From: Pseudomonadota bacterium
GTDB lineage: Bacteria > Pseudomonadota > Gammaproteobacteria > Pseudomonadales > Azotimanducaceae
Reading direction: 5' to 3'
Length of the DNA: 36,536 bases
Assembly (NCBI GenBank): GCA_022571865.1
Contig: JACZXA010000013.1
Span: 1-36,536 of the forward strand
The notes beneath the pieces are model-generated. The model searched no databases. It saw only the letters and a list, made by a program, of their open reading frames with translations, and was not told where the DNA came from. The position numbers were made by a program, and so were the translations under genes. Positions 1 through 8,166 of the stretch are shown one piece after another; position 1 is the stretch's first letter; each line of letters begins with the position of its first letter.

Positions 1-431
1 AGGAGCGACGCCTGAAGATAGAGTTCCACTCTTTCCGGATTCTCCTGGAGCTTGAGCTGGTTGACCTTGATTAACTGTAAGATGCACTGGTTGGTCTTGG
101 TCAATGATGCCAAAGTGCCGCCGGACTCGCGGGTAGCAGCCGCGGACAGGTTCTTGGCAAAGCGACCGGCCTGCTCTGCTCCGAGGTAGTCATTGCTCAG
201 TAGTAGCGAGTCGGATAGCAGCAGGTAAGAGTCAATGTCAACCGCGTCACCCAGCATTTCGATCGCCAGACGGGCGTGTCGAGTCGCCAGATCACGGAGC
301 TGCAATCTCGCGGCGCACCTGGCCAGCGCTGCGTGGCAGCGCGGTTCACGAGCGTTCAGCTCCACCGCTGTTTGCAGCACGGGCTTGGCCAGGTGCGGTT
401 CGAAGGTCAGCCGGTTGACGTCGCAGCGGTT
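1..431 (-). CDS. Partial helical (TPR-like) protein, C-terminal part off the window edge
   Basis: A minus-strand frame is open from the stop at 432-434 to the left edge, about 143 codons. A GTG at 378-380 is a possible start. The peptide is Ala/Leu-rich with alternating amphipathic helices (for example LNAREPRCHAALARCA and YLLLSDSLLLSNDYLGAEQA), which suggests a TPR-like solenoid. No catalytic motif is visible and I do not recognise the family. The preceding 100 bases on the same strand, in another frame, encode a similar-looking helical stretch (DPSLSVAMELARRTIALRQ) that ends in a stop. The real gene could therefore start further upstream and carry a frameshift. The alternative is non-coding DNA downstream of nrdB. 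It lies about 105 bp downstream of nrdB on the same strand. Confidence 0.4.
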
Positions 432-536
432 TCACAACCACCTTGCCTCAGAGCGATTGTTCTTCGCGCCAGTTCCATCGCCACCGAAAGGCTCGGATCA
501 AGTTTACGAATACGATGGGTGCGCGATGGCTACCCC

Positions 537-1898
537 TCAGTCCCAGTTGAGCGCACCGCCGGTCTGATATTCCGTCACTCGAGTCTCGAAGAAGTTCTTC
601 TCCTTTTTGAGATCCATGATCTCTGACATCCAGGGGAAGGGGTTTTTCACCCCGGGGAACTGCTCGAGCAAACCGATCTGCGCCAGACGTCGGTTAGCGA
701 TGAACTGTAGATACTCGGCCATCATGTTGGCGTTCATGCCGAGGATTCCCCGAGGCATGGTGTCCTTGGCATAGTCTATTTCCAGCTCGGTACCTTCGAG
801 AATCATTTTTCGAGCGAGGTCCTGCATCTCCTCATCCCAAATGAGTGGATTCTCCAGTTTGATCTGGTTGATCACATCGATTCCGAAGTTCACGTGCATC
901 GACTCGTCACGCAGGATGTATTGGAACTGTTCGGAAGTACCTGTCATTTTGTTCAGCCGCCCCATGGAGAGTATCTGGGTAAAGCCGCAATAGAAGAAAA
1001 TTCCTTCCAGCACGCAGTAATAGGCAATCAGATTTTTCAACAGGGCTTTGTCGGTTTCAAGCGTGCCGGTATTGAATGTGGGATCGGATATTTCCCTTGT
1101 GTACTTCAATGCCCAGGAAGCCTTGTTCGCGACCACTGGAACCTCGTGATACATGTTGAAGATCTCACCTTCGTCCATGCCGAGGGACTCGATGCAGTAC
1201 TGATATGCATGAGTGTGAATGGCCTCTTCGAAGGCTTGCCGTAACAAGTATTGACGGCACTCGGGATTCGTGATCAACCGGTAGAGGGCAAGCACCAGAT
1301 TGTTTGCCACAAGTGAGTCGGCAGTGGAGAAAAACCCGAGGCTGCGCTTCACAACGGTACGTTCGTCCTGGGTCAGCCCGTTGTCGGACTTCCACAGGGC
1401 GATATCCGCTGTCATGTTGATTTCTTGCGGCATCCAGTGGTTGGCACACCCGTCGAGGTATTTCTGCCAGGCCCAGTCATACTTGAAAGGTACAAGCTGA
1501 TTGAGATCCGCCCGGCAGTTGATCATGCGTTTTTGATCTACCGTCACCCGTTGGTGATCATCGGCCGCTGATGTGGGTGATGTATCGAGTTGCGTAACGG
1601 GAGCTTTCGTCTCGCCGGGATCGATATTGCGTTCGACCACCGTTGTTTTTGAAACCACTCGCATGGTTGGTATATCCAGAACAATGTCTTCGGACTCTAC
1701 AACGTCAAAAGCTTGTTTTTCGACAGTGACTTCTATGGGTTGCTGTATAGATGTGTTGGGCACCTCCCTGGCCGCGGAGCTTCTGCTGCTTACCGGCTGA
1801 GGTTGCCCGGCATCTACTGCGTTCTCCGGGAGCACTTGCGAAGTAGCCGTTGCTTCGTGTTGAGCTTGCTCGTCGTCGTAATTATCCCAGGTCAACAT
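537..1898 (-). CDS. nrdB: Ribonucleoside-diphosphate reductase class Ia, beta subunit
   Basis: NrdB is the radical-generating small subunit of the aerobic reductase that converts ribonucleoside diphosphates to deoxyribonucleotides; it works with NrdA encoded just upstream. The ferritin-like core starts near residue 121. The di-iron/tyrosyl signature is visible as E225, H228 and Y232, with the usual spacing of E115/H118/Y122 in E. coli NrdB, so a normal tyrosyl radical enzyme is expected. The first 120 residues are an acidic, Ser/Thr/Val-rich, probably disordered extension. It begins [10 protein letters not shown], similar in style to the extension on Pseudomonas NrdB, and is not an ATP-cone. 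The 453-residue length is above the 376 of E. coli for this reason. The ATG has a good AGGAG site and lies 12 bp after the nrdA stop, so the two genes form an operon. Confidence 0.97.
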   Translation of the reverse strand: MLTWDNYDDEQAQHEATATSQVLPENAVDAGQPQPVSSRSSAAREVPNTSIQQPIEVTVEKQAFDVVESEDIVLDIPTMRVVSKTTVVERNIDPGETKAPVTQLDTSPTSAADDHQRVTVDQKRMINCRADLNQLVPFKYDWAWQKYLDGCANHWMPQEINMTADIALWKSDNGLTQDERTVVKRSLGFFSTADSLVANNLVLALYRLITNPECRQYLLRQAFEEAIHTHAYQYCIESLGMDEGEIFNMYHEVPVVANKASWALKYTREISDPTFNTGTLETDKALLKNLIAYYCVLEGIFFYCGFTQILSMGRLNKMTGTSEQFQYILRDESMHVNFGIDVINQIKLENPLIWDEEMQDLARKMILEGTELEIDYAKDTMPRGILGMNANMMAEYLQFIANRRLAQIGLLEQFPGVKNPFPWMSEIMDLKKEKNFFETRVTEYQTGGALNWD

Positions 1899-1910
1899 GG
1901 CCGATCTCCT

Positions 1911-4892
1911 TTATTGACAAGCTTCGCAGTCGGGGTTGTCGATTGAGCAGGCAAGCGGCACGGCGGCAGGTTCGGCGACGGTAATGTCGTCGTGGGTCAG
2001 CTGTGCGGTTGCCTCATCATGGGTGGCGTCAGGTGCAGCTGCGCTCGCACTTGCCGTTTCTTCTCCGTTCACCGAGACAGCGTTCAACGTGCCTTTGTCC
2101 AGCGTCGATTTTTCCGTACTTGTCGCGCTCAGCGCTCGCAGGTAGTAGGTGGTCTTCAAGCCGCGCAACCAGGCCATACGATAGGTCACGTCGAGTTTGC
2201 GACCCGAGGCGCCCGCCATATAAAGATTGAGTGACTGTGCCTGGTCGATCCACTTCTGGCGTCGACTGGCAGCATCGACCAACCAGCGTGGCTCCACCTC
2301 GAACGCGGTAGCGTAAAGTTGTTTGAGTTCGTCAGGCACCCGTTCCAGCGATCGCAGGCTGCCGTCGTAGTATTTCAGATCGTTCACCATCACCTTGTCC
2401 CAGAGCCCCAGGCGCTTGAGGTCATGCACCATATAAGGATTCACAACGGTGAACTCGCCGGAGAGATTCGATTTCACGTAGAGGTTCTGATAAGTAGGTT
2501 CGATAGACTGGGTAACCCCGGCGATGTTGGCGATGGTTGCCGTTGGGGCGATTGCCATCACGTTGGAGTTGCGCATACCGTTGATCTGCACCTTTTTCCG
2601 CAACTTGTCCCAGTTGAGCGTTGTTTCGAAATTGGCTTCCAGATACTGCTCGCCACGCTCCTGACTCAACAGCTTCAAGGAATCGATAGGCAGAATGCCG
2701 CGGCTCCACAGGGAGCCGGAGAAGCTTGCATAACTGCCACGCTCTTTTGCCAGCCTGCAGGAGGCATCGATCGCGTAATAACTGATCACTTCCATGGAGC
2801 GGTCGGCAAAGGTTACCGCAACGTCACTGCCGTAGGGGATGCGAAGTTGATAGAGCGCATCCTGGAACCCCATGATACCGAGCCCGATGGGCCGGTGACG
2901 CATATTCGAGGTTCGTGCCTGGGGCACGGAGTAATAGTTGATGTCGATCACGTTGTCCAACATGCGAATGGCTGTGCGCACTGTGGCTTTGAGCTTCTTC
3001 CGGTTGAGTTCGCCGTTCTCGATATGTTGCAGGAGATTGATCGACCCCAGATTGCACACCGCAATTTCTTCCTGGGAGGTGTTGAGTGTGATCTCGGTGC
3101 ACAGGTTGGATGAGTGCACCACACCTATGTGCTGTTGGGGTGAACGGATGTTGCAGCTGTCTTTGAAGGTGATCCAGGGATGACCTGTTTCGAAAAGCAT
3201 CGAGAGCATCTTGCGCCAGAGATCCTGTGCCCGCAGGCGTTTGAATAGCTGGATCTCACCGGTGCGGGTCATCTCCTCATAGGCTACATAGCGTTTCTCA
3301 AAGGCTCGCCCGTAGAGATCGTGGAGATCGGGTACCTCGTTTGGTGAGAACAGCGTCCATTCGCCGTTTTCACTCACCCGCTTCATGAAGAGATCGGGAA
3401 CCCAGTTGGCCGTGTTCATATCGTGGGTTCGACGCCGATCGTCTCCCGTATTCTTGCGCAGTTCCAGAAACTCCTCGATATCGAGATGCCAGGTTTCCAG
3501 GTATGAGCAAACCGCCCCCTTACGCTTGCCGCCCTGGTTTACCGCAACGGCCGTATCGTTGACGACCTTCAGGAACGGTACCACTCCCTGGGATTTGCCA
3601 TTGGTACCTTTGATGTAGGCACCGAGCGCCCGTACGGAAGTCCAATCGTTACCGAGTCCACCCGCCCACTTGGAGAGCATGGCGTTGTCTCGAATGGCGC
3701 TGTAGATGCCATCGAGTGCGTCCGGTACGGTGGTGAGGAAGCATGACGAGAGCTGAGGCCGCAAGGTGCCGGCGTTGAACAGGGTCGGTGTGGAACTCAC
3801 ATAGTCGAATGAGGAAAGTAGATTGTAGAACTCGATCGCACGTGCGTTGGGGTGTTCCTCTTCGCGGGCGAGGCCCATTGCCACACGCATGAAAAATACC
3901 TGAGGCAGTTCGAAACGGACGTCGTGTGAGTGGATGAAGTAGCGATCGTAGAGCGTTTGCAATCCGAGATAGGTGAATTGTAAATCCCGCTCGGGGTCGA
4001 GCGCTTTGCCTAGTCGCTCGAGATCGTAGGTGGCAAGTTCGGGTGCCAGTAACTCCAATTCTATGCCGCGATGGATGAAAGCATGCAGGGCATTGGGGTA
4101 GAAGTCGGTCATTTCCGCCTGGATCGCGCGATGCCCGCCGGCGGCGTTTATGTCGAGGAATCGGAATGCCTGGGCGCGCAACTCATCGAGCAGGAGACGC
4201 GCTGTCGCATAGGTGTAGTTGGGCTCCTCTTCGACGAGCGTACGGGCGGTAATCAGCAAACAGGTTGCGACGTCTTCCTCGGAGATGCCGTCATACATAT
4301 TGACCATCGATTCGCCGATGATCCGTTCGCCGTCCACATCGGCTAGCCCCGTACAGGCTTCCATCACGAGGGTGCGGATGCGATCCATATCGAGCGGTTG
4401 CTTTTCGCCGTCACGAGATACGACTTCAATTGTAGTGGTGACGCTTCCCTGCTGGTCGCTTTCCTCCTCGCGGCGTTCGGCGCGCGCCCTGGCGCGTTCC
4501 TCACGGTACAAGACATAATCCCGTGCGACCTTATGCTCGCCCGAGCGCATGAGCGCAAGTTCTACCTGATCTTGAATTTCCTCGATGTGGATCGTGCCTC
4601 CGGATGGGAAGCGCCGCTTGAACGTCGAGCTCACCTGATCCACCAGGGTAATCACCATCTCGCGTACGCGCGGAGACGCAGCAGCGCTCCCTCCTTCCAC
4701 CGCCAGAAAAGCCTTGGTCATGGCAACGGTTATCTTGTCGTCCGTATAAGGCACGACTCCGCCGTTGCGTTTGATGACTTTGAGTTGACCCGGTGCTGTT
4801 GCGACGATGGAGGGTGGTAAAGATTCTGCGGGCGGTTGTGGTTGGGCTTGAACCTGCCCCGGGCCCGCGGTATCCGTAGTATGCGTTTGCAT
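1911..4892 (-). CDS. nrdA: Ribonucleoside-diphosphate reductase class Ia, alpha subunit with two ATP-cones
   Basis: NrdA is the catalytic and allosteric large subunit. Two successive ATP-cone domains are visible: one around residues 37-135, beginning KVIKRNGGVVPYTDDKI, and one around 150-245. This is the layout of the 960-990-residue Pseudomonas-type NrdA rather than E. coli NrdA, which has one cone. The active-site NLCTE motif has its radical cysteine at C598, with N596 and E600. The C-terminal redox pair is in the tail DCEACQ. The ATG at 4892 follows a purine-rich AGAAGAG stretch. A long leader upstream contains NrdR-like and DnaA sites, so control by NrdR (dATP-dependent repression) and coupling to replication are likely. 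nrdB follows 12 bp downstream. Confidence 0.97.
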   Translation of the reverse strand: MQTHTTDTAGPGQVQAQPQPPAESLPPSIVATAPGQLKVIKRNGGVVPYTDDKITVAMTKAFLAVEGGSAAASPRVREMVITLVDQVSSTFKRRFPSGGTIHIEEIQDQVELALMRSGEHKVARDYVLYREERARARAERREEESDQQGSVTTTIEVVSRDGEKQPLDMDRIRTLVMEACTGLADVDGERIIGESMVNMYDGISEEDVATCLLITARTLVEEEPNYTYATARLLLDELRAQAFRFLDINAAGGHRAIQAEMTDFYPNALHAFIHRGIELELLAPELATYDLERLGKALDPERDLQFTYLGLQTLYDRYFIHSHDVRFELPQVFFMRVAMGLAREEEHPNARAIEFYNLLSSFDYVSSTPTLFNAGTLRPQLSSCFLTTVPDALDGIYSAIRDNAMLSKWAGGLGNDWTSVRALGAYIKGTNGKSQGVVPFLKVVNDTAVAVNQGGKRKGAVCSYLETWHLDIEEFLELRKNTGDDRRRTHDMNTANWVPDLFMKRVSENGEWTLFSPNEVPDLHDLYGRAFEKRYVAYEEMTRTGEIQLFKRLRAQDLWRKMLSMLFETGHPWITFKDSCNIRSPQQHIGVVHSSNLCTEITLNTSQEEIAVCNLGSINLLQHIENGELNRKKLKATVRTAIRMLDNVIDINYYSVPQARTSNMRHRPIGLGIMGFQDALYQLRIPYGSDVAVTFADRSMEVISYYAIDASCRLAKERGSYASFSGSLWSRGILPIDSLKLLSQERGEQYLEANFETTLNWDKLRKKVQINGMRNSNVMAIAPTATIANIAGVTQSIEPTYQNLYVKSNLSGEFTVVNPYMVHDLKRLGLWDKVMVNDLKYYDGSLRSLERVPDELKQLYATAFEVEPRWLVDAASRRQKWIDQAQSLNLYMAGASGRKLDVTYRMAWLRGLKTTYYLRALSATSTEKSTLDKGTLNAVSVNGEETASASAAAPDATHDEATAQLTHDDITVAEPAAVPLACSIDNPDCEACQ

Positions 4893-5021
4893 ATGAACTC
4901 TTCTAACTCCTCTCTCGGAGCCGACGATTTCCGCCGCCGCTGGTATCGCCTCAATACCTGATTGAGGTGCCTGCCAGATATTAATTGTGCTCGCTTCCCA
5001 GCGGTGCTTGCTGGTTGCGCT

Positions 5022-5072
5022 CGCTGTGAATCCAACTTCTTCCGAACCGGGAGAAGGTCAGGATTCACAGCG
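5022..5072 (-). other. Long inverted repeat in the nrdA leader
   Basis: CGCTGTGAATCC at 5022-5033 is a perfect reverse complement of GGATTCACAGCG at 5061-5072. The 27-nt spacer has a second, imperfect pairing (CTTCT with AGAAG). On the minus strand this would form an extended hairpin about 130 nt upstream of the nrdA start. No U-tract follows, so it is not a standard terminator. It could be an RNA structure in the nrdAB leader or a dyad for a protein. The half-site GGATTCACA also partly resembles a DnaA box. Confidence 0.5.
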
Positions 5073-5090
5073 GGACGCGCACGCCCCTAA

Positions 5091-5106
5091 ACACTATATC
5101 TAGTGG
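5091..5106. promoter_or_regulatory. NrdR-like box (single)
   Basis: ACACTATATCTAGTGG matches the NrdR palindrome ACACWATATATWGTGT at 14 of 16 positions by eye. It lies about 200 bp upstream of nrdA. No partner is seen at the usual distance of about 31 bp, so it may be an accessory site. Confidence 0.5.
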
Positions 5107-5233
5107 TTGCGATGTCGGCAGAAATGCGCCCCCTCCGAACAAATTTCTGTTTCTAACTGTTCTTCCGACCGTAATGTACGACAATTTCGACTCATTTCCC
5201 GAAATATAATTAGATCGGGTCAAATGAGCAAAA

Positions 5234-5281
5234 CCCCTATATGTAGCGGTTTTCAATCGGCCGATACACAAGATAGTGCGG
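5234..5281. promoter_or_regulatory. Paired NrdR-like boxes upstream of nrdAB
   Basis: CCCCTATATGTAGCGG (5234-5249) and ACACAAGATAGTGCGG (5266-5281) match the NrdR consensus at 11 and 12 of 16 positions by eye. Their start-to-start distance is 32 bp, the about three-turn spacing known for tandem NrdR boxes. The position, about 340-390 bp upstream of nrdA, fits a minus-strand nrd promoter. Inference: NrdR represses nrdAB here when dATP is high. Confidence 0.5.
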
Positions 5282-5307
5282 TGCCTGACCGATTGCAAGG
5301 TATTAGC

Positions 5308-5316
5308 TGTGGATAA
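5308..5316 (-). promoter_or_regulatory. DnaA box
   Basis: TGTGGATAA on the plus strand is the exact complement of the strong DnaA box TTATCCACA. A weaker copy, TGTGGACAG, lies at 5352-5360. DnaA regulates nrdAB in E. coli, so a site upstream of nrdA makes biological sense. Two sites are too few for a replication origin. Confidence 0.5.
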
Positions 5317-5422
5317 CTCGAGGCGAGTGCGTGGGTATCCTGTGGGTGGTCTGTGGACAGATAGCGCTATGGCTTCGACGCCTATATATTGTGGTTCACC
5401 CCAGGCCCGTTGAGAGACGAAA

Positions 5423-6901
5423 ATGCACCATATCATGGCCATAGACCAGGGCACTTCGAGTTCGCGCGCCATTATTTTTGACCTCGACGGTCGCATTGTC
5501 GGTATGGGGCAACGCCCTTTCGACATGGTGTTTCCCGCGGATGGCTGGGTCGAGCAGGAGCCGGAAGTCCTGTGGCAGACTACTCTTGGGGCCGGCCGTG
5601 AAGCCATCGCCAACGCCGGCTTGTCAGCCTCGGACATCGATGTCATGGGTATCACGAATCAACGGGAAACCACGCTCGTTTGGGATCGTCAAACCGGCGA
5701 ATGTTTATACAACGCCATCGTGTGGCAAGATCGGCGCACCGCCGGGCAGTGCGAAAACATGCGAGCGGACGGAATGCAACAATCCGTCGCACGCATTACC
5801 GGCCTCGTCGTTGACCCGTATTTTTCGGGTACCAAGCTTGCATGGCTGTTGGGAAACATTTCGGGTTTGCGGGAGAGGGCGGAAAGTGGAGAACTATGTT
5901 TCGGTACCGTCGACAGTTTCCTGATCTGGCGTCTTACCCGGGGCGCTCGCCATGTCACTGATGCAAGTAATGCGGCGCGGACGATGCTGTTCGATATTGG
6001 TTCGCAAAGTTGGAGTGATGAACTGCTGACGTATCTCGATGTACCGGTGACGCTGTTGCCGGAAGTGCTCGATTGTGCCGCGGACTTCGGTGTCGCAGAT
6101 GCGCGATGGTTCGGCGCACCGATACCAATCCTGGGTGTTGCCGGCGATCAACAGGCTGCACTGATCGGACAGGGTTGCTTGCGCCCGGGAATGACCAAGA
6201 GTACCTACGGTACCGGTTGCTTCATTATTGCGAACACCGGAAAACAACAGTTGGTTTCGCAACAGCAACTACTTACAACGGTTGGCTACCGGATACAAGG
6301 AGAAACAACCTATGCCCTCGAAGGCAGCATCTTCGTCGCGGGAGCATCCATCAAGTGGCTGCGCGACAATCTCGGGCTTATCGATGATGCGTCGGAGTCG
6401 GGCGTTGCAGCGGTTCGTTGCGGTGGAGATGCCGCCGGTGTGTATTTCGTTCCCGCGTTTACCGGCCTCGGCGCACCCCATTGGGCACCCCAGGCACGCG
6501 GATTGATCTCGGGGCTCACCTTCGACACCAGCCGCGATCAAATCGTCACGGCTGCGCTTCAGAGCGTCGCCTTTCAAACGGCGGAACTGGTTGGGGCGAT
6601 GGGAGAAGATGGCGCAGGTGTCGAACGGCTGCGGGTTGACGGGGGCATGGTGATCAACGACTGGTTATGTCAGTTTCTCTCGGACATGCTCGAACTGCCG
6701 GTGCAGCGGCCGGTGATTACAGAAACCACCGCGCTCGGTGCGGCAATGCTTGCAGGGCTCGGAGGGGGGCTGGTCACGAGCCTCGAGGACGCGGCGGCTC
6801 TGTGGACCCTCGAAAGGGAGTTTTTGCCCAGCATGCCAGCCAAGCGGCGTGCCGAACTGCTCTCTGGTTGGCGGCGTGCGGTGGCAATGGCGCTGCTGTA
6901 G
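5423..6901 (+). CDS. glpK: Glycerol kinase
   Basis: This is a cytoplasmic FGGY-family kinase that phosphorylates glycerol to glycerol 3-phosphate with ATP. The N-terminus MHHIMAIDQGTSSSRAIIFD is the family's phosphate-binding start. The glycerol-site region WQDRRT and the second FGGY half with GTGCFIIANTG and GGMVINDWLCQFLSDML are intact. Its 492 residues are close to the 502 of E. coli GlpK. No glpF, glpD or glpR lies next to it, so it is a stand-alone gene divergent from nrdA. The upstream stretch CCTATATATTGTGG (5381-5394) is AT-rich and could serve as a -10 region; it also partly resembles an NrdR box. Confidence 0.95.
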   Translation: MHHIMAIDQGTSSSRAIIFDLDGRIVGMGQRPFDMVFPADGWVEQEPEVLWQTTLGAGREAIANAGLSASDIDVMGITNQRETTLVWDRQTGECLYNAIVWQDRRTAGQCENMRADGMQQSVARITGLVVDPYFSGTKLAWLLGNISGLRERAESGELCFGTVDSFLIWRLTRGARHVTDASNAARTMLFDIGSQSWSDELLTYLDVPVTLLPEVLDCAADFGVADARWFGAPIPILGVAGDQQAALIGQGCLRPGMTKSTYGTGCFIIANTGKQQLVSQQQLLTTVGYRIQGETTYALEGSIFVAGASIKWLRDNLGLIDDASESGVAAVRCGGDAAGVYFVPAFTGLGAPHWAPQARGLISGLTFDTSRDQIVTAALQSVAFQTAELVGAMGEDGAGVERLRVDGGMVINDWLCQFLSDMLELPVQRPVITETTALGAAMLAGLGGGLVTSLEDAAALWTLEREFLPSMPAKRRAELLSGWRRAVAMALL

Positions 6902-7019
6902 TTTGGTACCCGCCAGCCGGAATCTGTAAGGATTTCCTTACAATGCGACACCAGGTTGTGAAGTGCCTGCCCTGACGCTTACGTAGAATAGGCAATAACT
7001 GGTACTAGAAGGCATTGTA

Positions 7020-8096
7020 GTGTTATCCGTCAGCGGAGCCGTCAATCAGAGGTATGGCCGGATCGCCGTCATCATGTTCGGTGCGGCGGCTTATGGGCTG
7101 TTCTGCTTGGGACTGGTCCGGTACGGTTATCTGCAAGCGACCACCCCCGCCTTTTCGCTGCTGATTGGTATCTGGCTCGCGGGTCTGTTCGTGCTGTTGC
7201 TGGCCGATGGTTCGAGGCCGGGACGATTCGCTGCAAGCTCACTCACGATGACCAAGGCGGTATGGTGCAATGTGGGCGTGGTGATCACCGCGCTGCTGGT
7301 GCCGCACCCGGTGCGACTGTTGATCCTGGTGGCGCCGCTATTCGGTATTCTCTACACGGCGCTGCACTTGGACCGTCGCCAGATGTTATTCGTCAGCCTG
7401 GTTACGTGGTTGACCTATCTTGCGGGCAACGGGTTGTTGATTCGCTATGGATATACGGATCTCGCCTTCGAAGCACTCATTGCATCTGCGTTTACCGTAA
7501 TGTTAGCCAGTATGGTCTACATGGCGGGAGAGGTGACCGCGTTGCGTTCCGCTTTTGAGCGCAGGCGCCTTCGTCTCAACGGTGCGATGGAGCAACTCGC
7601 GGAACTTGCCATGCGTGATGAGCTTACCGGCCTCTACAACCGGCGCCATATCATGGAAGTGCTCAAAGGGCAGAAGGCGCTGGCAGATCGTGGTCACGTT
7701 GGTTTTACGTTGTGCTACTGCGATCTCGATCATTTCAAGCAGGTCAACGATCGCTTCGGTCATCCGTGCGGTGACCAGGTGTTGCACGACTTCGCCGATC
7801 TCGCAGCGCGTGTTGTGCGCTCGGTCGATTTCGTTGCTCGGATCGGCGGTGAAGAGTTCTTGTTGGTGCTCGTGGGCGCGGATGCCGAGACGGCATCAAA
7901 CGTTGCAGAGCGACTGGGAGAACAGACACGGCAGATGTGTGTGGTGCCCGGGGAAGAAGATTTTCGTCTCACCGTTTCGATCGGCATTGCGACCTTCAAG
8001 GTGGGTGAACGAGTCGAAGATGTGATCCAGCGCGCAGATCAAGCATTATATCGCGCAAAATCCGAAGGACGTGACGAGATCATCATCGGGGCTTAA
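7020..8096 (+). CDS. Membrane-bound diguanylate cyclase (GGDEF)
   Basis: This protein makes cyclic di-GMP from two GTP. The N-terminal half has about six hydrophobic segments between residues 14 and 165, a membrane sensor of no recognised type. A short linker helix leads to a GGDEF domain at about residues 190-358. The active-site signature is GGEEF at 276-280, a functional variant. RSVD sits nine to six residues ahead of it and is the RxxD product-inhibition site, so feedback control by c-di-GMP is expected. The domain start is marked by DELTGLYNRRH. The GTG start at 7020 is preceded by AGAAGG at a suitable distance. The next gene, 70 bp downstream, is also a c-di-GMP enzyme, which suggests a shared signalling role. 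Confidence 0.9.
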   Translation: MLSVSGAVNQRYGRIAVIMFGAAAYGLFCLGLVRYGYLQATTPAFSLLIGIWLAGLFVLLLADGSRPGRFAASSLTMTKAVWCNVGVVITALLVPHPVRLLILVAPLFGILYTALHLDRRQMLFVSLVTWLTYLAGNGLLIRYGYTDLAFEALIASAFTVMLASMVYMAGEVTALRSAFERRRLRLNGAMEQLAELAMRDELTGLYNRRHIMEVLKGQKALADRGHVGFTLCYCDLDHFKQVNDRFGHPCGDQVLHDFADLAARVVRSVDFVARIGGEEFLLVLVGADAETASNVAERLGEQTRQMCVVPGEEDFRLTVSIGIATFKVGERVEDVIQRADQALYRAKSEGRDEIIIGA

Positions 8097-8166
8097 GGCT
8101 CTGGCGTGACCTCGGCAATGATATCAGGTAATGTTCAGGCGTTTTCGCAGAATGGATACTGCTTAG

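Noticed and set aside
2319-3113. Long plus-strand frame inside nrdA
   Set aside because: Antisense to well-conserved nrdA; its composition follows from the nrdA codons and no motif is seen.
5308-5360. Possible replication origin from DnaA boxes
   Set aside because: Only one perfect and one weak box; no AT-rich unwinding region or oriC neighbours such as dnaA, gidA or rpmH.
5065-5655. Minus-strand 196-codon frame across the nrdA-glpK control region
   Set aside because: It runs antisense into glpK, has no family resemblance, and covers the regulatory boxes; the glpK frame explains the coding signal.
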